From positions 124,001 through 188,000 of the forward strand of contig NZ_AXVK01000001.1 of assembly GCF_000482485.1 (NCBI RefSeq): a DNA stretch of 64,000 nucleotides, written 5' to 3'. How positions within the stretch are numbered: position 1 is the stretch's first letter; each line of letters starts with the position of its first letter. A program made the translations under genes and the position numbers. The notes beneath the pieces were generated by a model. That model was not told where the DNA came from, searched no databases, and was given only the letters and a program-made list of their open reading frames with translations. This stretch comes from Paucisalibacillus globulus DSM 18846. GTDB lineage: Bacteria; Bacillota; Bacilli; Bacillales; Amphibacillaceae. This document shows, one piece after another, positions 1 to 8,243 of this stretch.

Positions 1-1
1 T

Positions 2-844
2 GGAAGAAAGCCTTCCGATGAGCAATTACAAGATTTGAAAGATCGTTATAAGGCTATTGGTGGAACTTCTCCATTAGCACGTATCACAGAGGAACAAGCG
101 AAGGCAATCGAAGCGAAGTTAAACGAAATGCAAGACGAATTTGAGTATAAAGCATATATTGGTTTAAAACATATTGCACCATTTATTGAAGATACTGTTG
201 CAGAAATGGGGAAAGATGGTATTAAAGAAGCGGTTTCTCTAGTACTAGCACCACATTACTCAACTTTTAGTGTGAAATCATATAATACTCGTGCAGCAGA
301 AGAAGCAGCTAAACATGGTATAGAAATTAAAGCAGTAGAAAGTTGGTATGATGCACCAGGATTTATTCAATATTGGGCAGATCATATTAATGCAGAATAT
401 GATAAAATGTCTGCCGAAGAACGTGAAAAAGCAGTTCTTATTGTGTCAGCACATAGTTTACCAGAAAAGATTTTACAAAATGGTGACCCATATCCAGAAC
501 AATTAGCAGAAACTGCAAGATTAATCGCAGAAAAAGCTGGAATTAAGAATTACGAGTTAGGCTGGCAGAGTGAAGGAAATACTCCAGATCCTTGGTTAGG
601 ACCAGATGTACAAGATTTAACTCGCGCAGTATATGAAGAGAAAGGCTATCGTGCATTTGTTTATGCACCAGTAGGTTTTATTGCTGATCATTTAGAAGTT
701 TTATATGACAATGACTATGAATGTAAAGTGGTTTGTGATGAATTAGGGGTTAACTACTATAGACCTTCTATGCCAAACACACATCCGTTATTTATCGAAA
801 CGTTAGCTTTAGTGGTACAAAATAAAGTTAAGCGTGATGCGTAA
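2..844 (+). CDS. hemH: Coproporphyrin ferrochelatase, 5' end cut by the window edge
   Basis: Inserts ferrous iron into coproporphyrin III in the coproporphyrin-dependent heme pathway of Gram-positive bacteria; a cytosolic or membrane-peripheral enzyme. The frame is open from base 2 and its first residues match the stretch before the LKDRY segment of Bacillus HemH, so the gene begins upstream of the window and the TTG at 35 is internal. Visible family motifs are SAHSLPEKI, with the metal-binding His, the [16 protein letters not shown] segment, and [11 protein letters not shown], with the conserved Glu. About 30 N-terminal residues are missing. Its TAA overlaps the hemY ATG by one base (TAATG), so the two are translationally coupled. 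Identity rests on recognised sequence and on the neighbour hemY. Confidence 0.95.
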   Translation, partial: GRKPSDEQLQDLKDRYKAIGGTSPLARITEEQAKAIEAKLNEMQDEFEYKAYIGLKHIAPFIEDTVAEMGKDGIKEAVSLVLAPHYSTFSVKSYNTRAAEEAAKHGIEIKAVESWYDAPGFIQYWADHINAEYDKMSAEEREKAVLIVSAHSLPEKILQNGDPYPEQLAETARLIAEKAGIKNYELGWQSEGNTPDPWLGPDVQDLTRAVYEEKGYRAFVYAPVGFIADHLEVLYDNDYECKVVCDELGVNYYRPSMPNTHPLFIETLALVVQNKVKRDA

Positions 845-2247
845 TGGAAAAACAAACAATCGTAATAATAGGTGGCGGGATAACTGGGTTATCCGCTGCC
901 TATTATTTACATAAAAATATTAAAGAAAATAATTTACCATACCAAATTAAACTGGTAGAAGCTGGCAAACGCTTGGGTGGTAAGATAAATACTTATAAAC
1001 GTGATGGATTTATCATTGAACGTGGTCCTGATTCAATTATTGCTAGAAAAAAACCAGGAGTAAAACTTGTTGAAGAACTAGGATTGAAGGATCAAATGGT
1101 TCGTAATGGGACCGGCCAGTCCTATATTTTAGTTCAAGGGAAGCTTCATAAGATGCCTAAAGGTGCATTTATGGGAATTCCAATGGAAATCGATCCTTTC
1201 TTGCAATCTGAACTTGTTTCCTCATCAGGAAAAGAACGTGCATTACTTGATTTAGAAATGGGAAAAGGGGAAGAAATGGTTGATCAATCATTAGGTTCTT
1301 TCTTGCGACGCCGTTTCGGAGATGAGCTAGTTGATAATGAAATTGAACCATTATTATCTGGTATCTATTCTGGGGATATTGATGAAATGAGTTTAATGGC
1401 GACATTCCCTAATTTTTATCAATTAGAACAAAAATATGGTAGTTTGATTAAAGGATTAAATGAAGTAATGCCAAAACCCGCTAAAACAACTGGAAAAACT
1501 CCAGGAGTGTTTTTCTCATTTGAAGATGGGTTAGAAGTAATAGTTGATAAGTTAGTAGAAAAACTTGATCAGCAATCCATACTGTTAGAGACTCCAGTGG
1601 ATCATGTGGAGAAAAAAGAAACTGGATATCACATAGTATTAGGAAATGGCGATGTAATAAAAGCAGCAGCTGTTATTGCAACGACTTCACATCAGACTTT
1701 ACCGAAGATGTTTAAAAACTATGATTTCCTGAACATATTTAATGATGTTCCCTCCAGTTCTGTTGCTAATGTGGCGCTTGCATTTGATCAATCCGCAATT
1801 AAACAGGATATTGACGGTACTGGGTTTGTTGTATCCCGTAACAGTGATTTCCGTATTACTGCATGTACATGGACACATAAAAAGTGGCCATCTTCTACAC
1901 CAGAAGGAAAAGCATTAATTCGTTGTTATGTTGGTAGACCAAGTGATCATGAGATTGTTGATTTACCGGATGATGAATTAATTGAAATTGTTTTAAAGGA
2001 TTTAAATAAAACAATGAATATTACTGCAAAACCAGATTTCAGTGTGATTTCACGCTGGAAGAATGTTATGCCACAGTATACGGTAGGACATTTGGAACGG
2101 ATAGAGCAGGTGCGGGTTGAGGCAAATGAACAGCTACCAGGAGTGTACTTTGCTGGAAGTTCCTTTGAAGGTGTTGGAATTCCTGATTGCATAGACCAAG
2201 CAGAGAAGGCAGTATATCAAGTGATGGAATTTTTAAAAGGTGAATAA
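844..2247 (+). CDS. hemY: Coproporphyrinogen III oxidase (protoporphyrinogen oxidase-type flavoprotein)
   Basis: FAD-dependent oxidation of coproporphyrinogen III to coproporphyrin III, the step before HemH; also called CgoX. The 467-residue product has an N-terminal dinucleotide-binding motif (VIIGGGITGLSAAYYL, residues 7-22), the RLGGKI flavin segment near 43, and the C-terminal FAD-binding stretch (GVYFAGSSFEGVGIPDCI) typical of this amine-oxidase-like family. Length is normal. It starts inside the hemH stop codon and has no independent ribosome site, consistent with a hemE-hemH-hemY operon. No strong terminator follows; a repeat array begins about 120 bp downstream. Confidence 0.95.
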   Translation: MEKQTIVIIGGGITGLSAAYYLHKNIKENNLPYQIKLVEAGKRLGGKINTYKRDGFIIERGPDSIIARKKPGVKLVEELGLKDQMVRNGTGQSYILVQGKLHKMPKGAFMGIPMEIDPFLQSELVSSSGKERALLDLEMGKGEEMVDQSLGSFLRRRFGDELVDNEIEPLLSGIYSGDIDEMSLMATFPNFYQLEQKYGSLIKGLNEVMPKPAKTTGKTPGVFFSFEDGLEVIVDKLVEKLDQQSILLETPVDHVEKKETGYHIVLGNGDVIKAAAVIATTSHQTLPKMFKNYDFLNIFNDVPSSSVANVALAFDQSAIKQDIDGTGFVVSRNSDFRITACTWTHKKWPSSTPEGKALIRCYVGRPSDHEIVDLPDDELIEIVLKDLNKTMNITAKPDFSVISRWKNVMPQYTVGHLERIEQVRVEANEQLPGVYFAGSSFEGVGIPDCIDQAEKAVYQVMEFLKGE

Positions 2248-2365
2248 CATAATATCAACGGCATTTGCTAAATTGCAAGTGTCGTTTAGTTATATATGCA
2301 ACAAACTTTGAGGAGTACTATAGTCATTTTAAAAACAGATTCATTGTATTTTTATTTGCTTTCTC

Positions 2366-2545
2366 GATAGAACCAGTCTAAAGGACAGATTTACCCGTAA
2401 TTCGGCAAACTCTGTCCGATAGAACCCATCTAAAGGACAGACTGCCCGTAATTCGGCAAACAATGTCTAATAGAACCCGTCTAAAAGACAAATTCTCTGC
2501 TTTTCCTGTAACTTTGCCTATTAAACTAACCTAAAAGACAATTTT
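2366..2545. repeat. Imperfect tandem repeat, about 4 units of 50-52 bp
   Basis: Four units share the core TAGAACCCGTCTAAAGGACA, starting near 2368, 2420, 2471 and, degenerate, 2520. Spacing is 52, 51 and about 50 bp. In the first two units GGACAGA is followed about 20 bases later by TCTGTCC, so each unit can fold as a hairpin. Units decay towards the pepF side. No reading frame is conserved. The array sits between the convergent hemY and pepF genes. Confidence 0.8.
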
Positions 2546-2567
2546 ATAGAATTGCTATCCAAAACAT

Positions 2568-2609
2568 AAAAAATCGCCTAGAATCAATAAAGAATTCTAA
2601 GGCGATTTT
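2568..2609 (-). terminator. Rho-independent terminator of pepF
   Basis: Inverted repeat AAAATCGCCTAGAAT / ATTCTAAGGCGATTTT just beyond the pepF stop. Read on the minus strand the stem is followed by a run of six T. Confidence 0.85.
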
Positions 2610-2624
2610 ACACTTTATGAGATA

Positions 2625-4442
2625 TTACTCGTAGCTCTTCTCTAACTCATCCACTAGCGAACCAACAAAAGCAACTGCTTCTCGAATTGCATCAGGCTTA
2701 GACATATCTACTCCAGCTTTTTTGATTAAATCAAGTGGTTTTAAAGTTCCACCTGCTCTAAGAACATCTAACCAGCTATCAACAACTGGTTTTCCTTCTT
2801 CTTGAATACGTTTTGCAACAGCAGTTGATACTGTTAACCCAGCAGAATACGTATAAGGATATAAGCCCATATAATAGTGAGGTTGTCGCATCCATGTTAG
2901 TCCAGCGCCTTCATCAAATGTAACCGAGTCACCCCAGAAGCTTTCCAGTGATTCTTGTTTTTGCTGTGTTAATACAGAGGCTGTTAAAGGAGTACCAGCT
3001 TCTGCTAATTCATAGACACGGCGTTGGTATTGACCTTCAAGTAAATGCGTAACAAAGTTATGGTAATACGTACCTAATAGTTGGGTAATAATCCAACGCT
3101 TCATGCGCTTATCATCCGTTTGACTCATTAAATGATTTGCTAAAAGTAACTCATTTATTGTGGAAGGAGCTTCAACAAAATAGGTTGATGGTCTTGTGTT
3201 TAGTAATGTTTGATTTTTTCCTGCAAGATAGAAATGACCTGCATGACCTAGTTCATGTGCTAAAACAAAGGCTCCACGCATTGTATCTGTCCAAGTAATT
3301 AGAATATAAGGATGTACACCGTATGGACTGGAGCAGAATGCACCTGTTGCCTTACCTACGTTATCAGCAAGGTCAACCCAACGTTCATTTAATCCTTTTT
3401 CCATAATTTCCGTGTATTCTGGACCCATTACTTTTAAAGCATCTAGAATAACATTTTTTGCTTCTTCATACGTAGTTTTTGGATTAAACTCTGGATCTAG
3501 TGGTGCCTTTAAATCACAGTAACGCATTTCATCTAGACCAAGCTTTTCTTTCTTAAGTTTAGCGTAACGACGCATATGTGGTGCTAGTTCTTCTTGGATA
3601 ACGATTAGTTGATTTTGATACATTTCTTTCGTTACCTGTTGTGGAGCTAATAGCATATCTGTGACAGATTCGTAGTTACGTAGACGAGCCATTGTTACCT
3701 GCTTGGTAACTTCTGTCGCATAGTTTGCAGCAAATGTATTTTTATATTGGTTTAATGTCTTTGTAAATGAATCGTATGCATTACGACGGAGCTTCGTATC
3801 AGCTTCTAACTCAAAGCGGTCTTCGTATAATGCTGCTGACATTGGTAATTCATTACCTTCTTCATCTTTAACGGAGTCAAAAACCATATCAGATGCTTTA
3901 CTACGAGAATAAATCATATAAGGTGCACCATGAACTTCACTAAGTGCTGCTAATGTTTCCTCGATTTCCGGTGCTAATGTATGTGGTTTTTCTTCTAAAA
4001 TATCATCTAGGACTTTTTTATAAGGCTGTAATGCTCTCTCTTCATTTAGGAATTTTTCAATTTTCTCTTCAGGCAGTGCTAATAGCTCGGATTGAATAAA
4101 GGATAGCTGTGCACTAATACTAGCTCCTGCTGAAGAAATTCTTGCGGAATCGCGTTGGTTTTCAGGGTCACTTCCATCGGCACTAGCTTTTAAACTGGCA
4201 TATGTAAACACTCGAACCAAACGCTCACGGTAGTTCTCTAATGTTGTAAGACAGCTTAGTAATGTCTTTGCATCGTTCCCTAGCTTGCCTTTATACTGGG
4301 TAACTTCTGTAATATCCTCTTGAACTAGTTTCAGTTCTTTCTCCCAATCCTCAAATGTTGGAAATAAATCTGTTAAGTCCCATGTTTGTTCTTCTGGTAC
4401 TTCAGACCGGATTAATCTTGTTGTTTTAGTAGTAGTTGTCAT
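2625..4442 (-). CDS. pepF: Oligoendopeptidase F (M3B zinc metallopeptidase)
   Basis: Cytosolic zinc peptidase that cleaves short oligopeptides. At 605 residues it has normal family length. The zinc site is visible as AHELGHAGHF (HExxH), with the downstream Glu in the EAPSTINELL segment about 25 residues later, as in the M3 family. The start ATG has a good ribosome site (AAAGGGGA) about 9 bases upstream. It is transcribed alone and ends in its own terminator. The first residues are Thr/Lys-rich with no signal peptide, so the protein is intracellular. Bacillus PepF has been tied to peptide signalling when overproduced, but nothing in this sequence speaks to that. Confidence 0.95.
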   Translation of the reverse strand: MTTTTKTTRLIRSEVPEEQTWDLTDLFPTFEDWEKELKLVQEDITEVTQYKGKLGNDAKTLLSCLTTLENYRERLVRVFTYASLKASADGSDPENQRDSARISSAGASISAQLSFIQSELLALPEEKIEKFLNEERALQPYKKVLDDILEEKPHTLAPEIEETLAALSEVHGAPYMIYSRSKASDMVFDSVKDEEGNELPMSAALYEDRFELEADTKLRRNAYDSFTKTLNQYKNTFAANYATEVTKQVTMARLRNYESVTDMLLAPQQVTKEMYQNQLIVIQEELAPHMRRYAKLKKEKLGLDEMRYCDLKAPLDPEFNPKTTYEEAKNVILDALKVMGPEYTEIMEKGLNERWVDLADNVGKATGAFCSSPYGVHPYILITWTDTMRGAFVLAHELGHAGHFYLAGKNQTLLNTRPSTYFVEAPSTINELLLANHLMSQTDDKRMKRWIITQLLGTYYHNFVTHLLEGQYQRRVYELAEAGTPLTASVLTQQKQESLESFWGDSVTFDEGAGLTWMRQPHYYMGLYPYTYSAGLTVSTAVAKRIQEEGKPVVDSWLDVLRAGGTLKPLDLIKKAGVDMSKPDAIREAVAFVGSLVDELEKSYE

Positions 4443-4612
4443 GTAATATTCCCCTTTCCCAAAAATTATTTCGGTAGTCTAAATATTATAATACAAATTT
4501 TAAATATTGGATATGATTTTGAATATTTTTTTATCGGTTTTTCACTTAATGAATTAGCATCGAGTGCATGTTTGTTTGAATAGAATATGACTTTACAGTT
4601 AATTCGAAACAC

Positions 4613-4640
4613 AAAAAAATACAGCTATATAGAATAGCTG
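4613..4640 (-). terminator. Terminator of the yhfH gene
   Basis: On the minus strand CAGCTAT-TCTAT-ATAGCTG is followed by TATTTTTTT, about 65 bp after the small yhfH frame ends. Confidence 0.8.
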
Positions 4641-4703
4641 CGCCAAAGTTGTTTCCTATTATTATTAAGCATACAATTGGGAGGAATATAATTAATATAT
4701 GTT

Positions 4704-4835
4704 TTATCTTGCGGGGTGATCACATTCTTCACAAATATTAATATAGCAGTCTGCCTGTTCGTTAATGTCTTGACCACAGCTTTGACACTTTTTCTTAGAT
4801 AGATTTCGGAAAAACTCAAGCACATTTATCATCAT
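4704..4835 (-). CDS. yhfH: YhfH-type small zinc-ribbon protein
   Basis: A 43-residue protein with two Cys pairs, CQSCG and CEEC, plus a further Cys, the layout of a small zinc ribbon. The leading segment NVLEFFRNLSKKKC is characteristic of the YhfH family of Bacillus. Function is unknown. The start ATGATG lies about 8 bases after a strong AAAGGAGG. The longer overlapping frame on this strand (4625-4825) has no ribosome site and is rejected. As in B. subtilis, yhfI lies next to it, here divergently, followed by the lipoate ligase gene. A perfect palindrome lies between the divergent pair. Confidence 0.85.
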   Translation of the reverse strand: MMINVLEFFRNLSKKKCQSCGQDINEQADCYINICEECDHPAR

Positions 4836-4866
4836 GGAATAGTTCCTCCTTTAGTTTGTTAATTAC

Positions 4867-4902
4867 ATTGTATTATAACAGTATGTTATAGGTCAATACT
4901 GT
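4867..4902. promoter_or_regulatory. Divergent promoter region with a 17-bp palindrome
   Basis: TATAACA-GTA-TGTTATA (4874-4890) is a perfect 7-3-7 palindrome. A possible minus-strand promoter is TTGACC (4896-4891), an 18-bp spacer, then TACAAT (4872-4867), so the palindrome would sit between the -35 and -10 of yhfH. A second inverted pair ACAGTAT/ATACTGT spans 4878-4902. This resembles an operator for an unidentified dimeric repressor; promoter boxes are assigned by eye. Confidence 0.5.
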
Positions 4903-4934
4903 GTTACAACAAATTTGTTTAGAGGTGATAAAAA

Positions 4935-5669
4935 ATGAAGTTAACTGTTATTGGATATTGGGGTGGATTTCCTGCTCCAGAAAGTGCAACTTCCTGCTAC
5001 TTATTAGAAAAGGATGATTTTACATTAATGATTGATGCTGGGAGTGGAGCATTATCAAGACTACAAAAGTATAAAAATGTGTTAGATCTTGACGCTTTAA
5101 TACTTTCACATTATCACCATGATCATGTTGCAGATATTGGTGTTTTACAATACGCTTGGTTAGTTCAATCGTACGTCGTTGGTAATAAGGATATATTACC
5201 TGTTTATGCTCACACCGAGGATAAGGAAGGATTTGAAAAGCTAACTCATGAGTTTACTGAAGGGGTACCCTATGATCCAAGTGCTACGTTAGAGATTGGC
5301 CCATTTTCTATAACATTTTTAAAAACAAAGCATCCTGTCCCTTGCTATGGAATGCGAATTACAGATGGTGATAGTGTTCTTGTTTATACCGCAGATACAA
5401 GCTACCAAGAGGAATGGATTGAATTTAGTAAAGAGGCAGATTTACTCATAACGGATTGTAATTTTTATGCGGAACAGGATGGGTCACAAGCCGGACATAT
5501 GACTAGCATCGATGGGGCAACTATTGCCACTCAGGCAAATGTGAAGGATTTGTTACTCAGTCACTTGCCGCAGTATGGTGATACGAAAGATTTAGTGGTC
5601 CAGGCAAGTACCATATTTAAGGGTGAAATTTATCTTGCGGAAGAAGGGCTAACTTGGCAAAAAAAATAA
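4935..5669 (+). CDS. yhfI: Metallo-beta-lactamase-fold hydrolase, YhfI family
   Basis: A 244-residue metallo-beta-lactamase-fold protein with the metal signature HYHHDHVAD (HxHxDH, near residue 59), a later HPVP histidine, TADTSY with the bridging Asp, and a C-terminal LLLSHLP histidine. The family resembles RNase Z and phosphodiesterase-like hydrolases; its physiological substrate is not known. The start ATG follows AGAGGTGA at proper distance. No signal peptide is seen, so it is cytosolic. It is divergent from yhfH and precedes the lipoate ligase, the B. subtilis order, but 116 bp separate it from that gene. Confidence 0.9.
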   Translation: MKLTVIGYWGGFPAPESATSCYLLEKDDFTLMIDAGSGALSRLQKYKNVLDLDALILSHYHHDHVADIGVLQYAWLVQSYVVGNKDILPVYAHTEDKEGFEKLTHEFTEGVPYDPSATLEIGPFSITFLKTKHPVPCYGMRITDGDSVLVYTADTSYQEEWIEFSKEADLLITDCNFYAEQDGSQAGHMTSIDGATIATQANVKDLLLSHLPQYGDTKDLVVQASTIFKGEIYLAEEGLTWQKK

Positions 5670-5785
5670 AATTAAAATTCTTTCTTTCCACTTGCATAAG
5701 AAAAACGATATTCTTTGCCTAGGTAATTTTTTTTAGATAAACTATTAGATAGAGCTAATTTTTTATTCTCAAGGAGGAGCATACG

Positions 5786-6781
5786 ATGAAGTTCATTGAC
5801 AATCAAGGCATAACAGATCCAATGATTAACTTAGCAATTGAAGAATATATCTTACAAAATTTTGGTGAGAAGGATACATATTTACTGTTCTACATCAATA
5901 AGCCTTCTATAATTATCGGTAGAAACCAAAACACGATTGAAGAAATTAATACAGATTATGTTGAAGAAAAGAATATTAAAGTTGTACGTCGTTTGTCTGG
6001 TGGCGGAGCGGTATACCATGATGAACAAAATCTTAACTTTAGCTTCATTACAAAAGACGATGGAGAAAGCTTCCACAATTTTGCAAAATTCTTAAAGCCA
6101 GTTATTGAAGTATTAAATGACTTAGGAGTTCCTGCTGAGCTTCAAGGAAGAAATGATGTTGCTGTAGAAGGACGTAAAATATCTGGTAATGCAATGTTTT
6201 CTACAAAAGGCCGCATGTTTAGTCATGGTACATTAATGCTTGATTCAGAGATTGAAGAAGTGGTAAAATCCCTAAAGGTTAAAAAAGAAAAAATTGAATC
6301 AAAAGGAATTAAATCTATCCGTAGCCGTGTTGCGAATATTTCTGAATTCCTTGATGAGAAAATTTCGATGGAAGATTTTAAGGAACGCATTCTAAAGCAT
6401 GTCTTTAAAGTAGATGATGTGAAGGATGTTCCTCGTTATGAATTAACTGAAGAGGATTGGAAAAATATCCACAAAATTTCTGAGGAACGTTATCAAAAGT
6501 GGGAATGGAATTATGGTAAATCTCCTGCATTTAACGTTCAAGCATCACATAAATTCCCAACTGGACTTTTAGATGTTCGCTTTGATGTGAAAAAAGGTAT
6601 TATTGAAAACTGTAAAATTTATGGAGATTTCTTCGGCCTAGGAGAAATAAAGGATTTAGAAGAAAAACTAGTCGGAATCAGGCACGAAAAGCAATCTATC
6701 AAACAAGCCCTAGAGGATGTTGACGTAGCACATTATCTAGGAAGAATCACAAAAGAAGATTTTGTGAATTTGTTATATTAA
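5786..6781 (+). CDS. lplJ: Lipoate-protein ligase (LplJ/LplA type)
   Basis: Activates free lipoate with ATP and attaches it to lipoyl domains of 2-oxoacid dehydrogenases and the glycine cleavage H protein. The 331-residue product shows the biotin/lipoate-ligase fold motifs: IIGRNQNTIEEIN, VVRRLSGGGAVYHD, and GRNDVAVEGRKISGNA with the catalytic Lys, then a C-terminal accessory domain (residues about 240-331). The ribosome site AAGGAGGAG lies 8 bases before the ATG. A strong terminator follows immediately. It matches B. subtilis LplJ in length and context. Confidence 0.95.
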   Translation: MKFIDNQGITDPMINLAIEEYILQNFGEKDTYLLFYINKPSIIIGRNQNTIEEINTDYVEEKNIKVVRRLSGGGAVYHDEQNLNFSFITKDDGESFHNFAKFLKPVIEVLNDLGVPAELQGRNDVAVEGRKISGNAMFSTKGRMFSHGTLMLDSEIEEVVKSLKVKKEKIESKGIKSIRSRVANISEFLDEKISMEDFKERILKHVFKVDDVKDVPRYELTEEDWKNIHKISEERYQKWEWNYGKSPAFNVQASHKFPTGLLDVRFDVKKGIIENCKIYGDFFGLGEIKDLEEKLVGIRHEKQSIKQALEDVDVAHYLGRITKEDFVNLLY

Positions 6782-6787
6782 TTTGTT

Positions 6788-6820
6788 AGCAGCTCACAAA
6801 TTTGTGAGCTGCTTTTTATT
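6788..6820 (+). terminator. Terminator of lplJ
   Basis: A 13-bp perfect stem AGCAGCTCACAAA / TTTGTGAGCTGCT with no spare loop bases, followed by TTTTATT. Confidence 0.9.
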
Positions 6821-6870
6821 GTATGAAAAAAATGGGAAAACTCCATACTACTAAAAAGGAGGAGTTTCCA

Positions 6871-7020
6871 ATGGAAAAAAGAACGGAAAAACCAGAATTA
6901 AATACATTTACAATACTAAATCCGAATTTTGAACTTCCAACAGAAGGACATCCTGCACTAGAAAACCAGGAAAAACCATTATTAGGAGGAAATATTTCCG
7001 AAAATCAAGGAAGTGAATAA
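6871..7020 (+). CDS. Small hypothetical protein, 49 residues
   Basis: A short acidic, Pro/Glu/Asn-rich protein with no membrane segment, no cysteine and no recognised domain; function unknown. The start is set by AAAAAGGAGG 8 bases before the ATG at 6871; an upstream in-frame ATG at 6823 lies on the terminator tail and has no ribosome site. The bases AAACTCC (about 6838-6844) and GGAGTTT (about 6861-6867) can pair around the ribosome site, which could limit translation until melted. It ends 12 bp before the probable comK control region. Confidence 0.55.
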   Translation: MEKRTEKPELNTFTILNPNFELPTEGHPALENQEKPLLGGNISENQGSE

Positions 7021-7032
7021 TGAAAAAGGAGT

Positions 7033-7063
7033 AAAATTCAATTTTGTTGAAAAATGGCGATTA
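7033..7063 (+). promoter_or_regulatory. Candidate ComK box upstream of comK
   Basis: AAAA-TTCAA-TTTT at 7033-7045 fits the ComK half-box AAAA-N5-TTTT exactly. A weaker second half-box AAAA-TGGCG-ATTA starts at 7051, about 18 bp further on. ComK is known to bind paired boxes and to activate its own gene, so autoregulation is inferred. Confidence 0.5.
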
Positions 7064-7148
7064 TATGTATTATTTTGGTGATATATCTGCTAAATTAATA
7101 CATATAGCCTCACCCTTTCTTATTTACAATGAAAGGATGAAATTTTAT

Positions 7149-7679
7149 ATGCTGAATGAAGAACTATATACCCCACTCCATGAAATAACTCCATTAACAT
7201 TAGCTGTTGTTCCAAAGGAAGATAAGGCAGGGAAGATTCATACTTGTATTCTTGAGCGAGAGGCTACGTATGTAGTAGAATATTCTCCTAGTAAACTTAT
7301 TGATTATGCATGTAGATTCTTTGGAAGTAGTCTAAAAGGGCGACAGGAGGGGACTCGTAATATCGCTGGAATTACACATAAAGCTCCTATTTCTGTTGAC
7401 CCATCTAGTGGCATGTATTTCTTTCCAACTACTTCACCTACCAATGCTAGATGCTCCTGGATTGCACATTCCCATATTGACCATGTAAACCGCATATCAG
7501 CTAGCTCATCTGAAATTGTCTTCAAAAATGGCGAGAAGATTATTCTTGATGCATCTTATGGTTCACTCATGAATCAAATCCATCGCACAGCTCAATACAG
7601 ATACCAACTAGACAATCGAATTAAGCATTCGCAGAAGCATAAGCCGGATCCTGATTCTGAGAAAGGGCCTTCCACATGA
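7149..7679 (+). CDS. comK: Competence transcription factor ComK
   Basis: DNA-binding activator of late competence genes (DNA uptake and recombination). Family-specific segments are visible: CRFFGSSLKGRQEGT, THKAPISVDPSSGMYFFPT, CSWIAHSHI, and NQIHRTAQYRY. The start ATG at 7149 is chosen because GAAAGGATGA lies 9 bases upstream; an open frame reaches back to 7044 without a ribosome site. The 176-residue product is slightly shorter than B. subtilis ComK (192), and its C-terminal tail after DNRIKH is only about 16 residues, in a family where the tail is needed for activation. The last 59 bases overlap the 3' end of convergent yhjD. The med gene, a known comK stimulator, is also in this window. 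Confidence 0.9.
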   Translation: MLNEELYTPLHEITPLTLAVVPKEDKAGKIHTCILEREATYVVEYSPSKLIDYACRFFGSSLKGRQEGTRNIAGITHKAPISVDPSSGMYFFPTTSPTNARCSWIAHSHIDHVNRISASSSEIVFKNGEKIILDASYGSLMNQIHRTAQYRYQLDNRIKHSQKHKPDPDSEKGPST

Positions 7680-8016
7680 TTTCCTGAACAATTTCTTCTA
7701 CCTTTTTTCGAATGGCAGGATTAAAGTAATTTCGCTTTTCTTCCTTTCCTTTGCAGTAAAAGAGATAGGAGGAAAAAGAGTCATTTTTATTGATTAGCAT
7801 CACTCGGAGCTTTTTGTTTTCCATTTTTACTCGTAATTGTCTACGTTCTGCCAGTGCATTTGTATTCATTTTTTCTAAGAGCTGTATATATGGTTCTTTT
7901 ATTTTAAAGGATCCTTTTTGGATGTTCTGAATATCTTGCTGAACTACGACAATTGCCATCGAAAGAAAAAGAAAGCGAGAAGCGAGTTCTAATTCTTCAT
8001 CTGTTAGATAGCGCAT
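7621..8016 (-). CDS. yhjD: YhjD-family protein of unknown function
   Basis: A 131-residue soluble protein matching the YhjD family in pattern: an early LASRFLFLSMAIVV segment, KGSFKIKEPY, LRVMLINKNDSFSSYLFYCKG, and NYFNPAIRKKVEEIV near the end. Function unknown. The start ATG has GGAGGA 7 bases upstream. It is convergent with comK and their 3' ends overlap by 59 bp. As in B. subtilis it lies beside yhjE and close to addBA. The tail after residue 115 is polar and differs from the shorter B. subtilis protein, perhaps because it shares DNA with comK. Confidence 0.8.
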   Translation of the reverse strand: MRYLTDEELELASRFLFLSMAIVVVQQDIQNIQKGSFKIKEPYIQLLEKMNTNALAERRQLRVKMENKKLRVMLINKNDSFSSYLFYCKGKEEKRNYFNPAIRKKVEEIVQEIMWKALSQNQDPAYASANA

Positions 8017-8243
8017 AAGTTACTCCTCCATTTTAAGAACGTTTGTTCTTATTATACGCCAAAGTGAATCAAAAATACACTATAAAATAAAATAAATAAT
8101 GGAAAAAGTGGAAAGGGTAGAGGCTATACTATACTAGTAACTAGTGAATTGGTTGTCTAAACTTTGGTTAAAGCTTTTCATAATGGGAAAATTACATTAA
8201 AATGAAAGTATACATAAGACCTTGGATGGGGAGATTTACGTTA

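Noticed and set aside
4625-4825. 66-residue minus-strand frame
   Set aside because: Out of frame with yhfH, which has the zinc-ribbon cysteines and the AAAGGAGG site.
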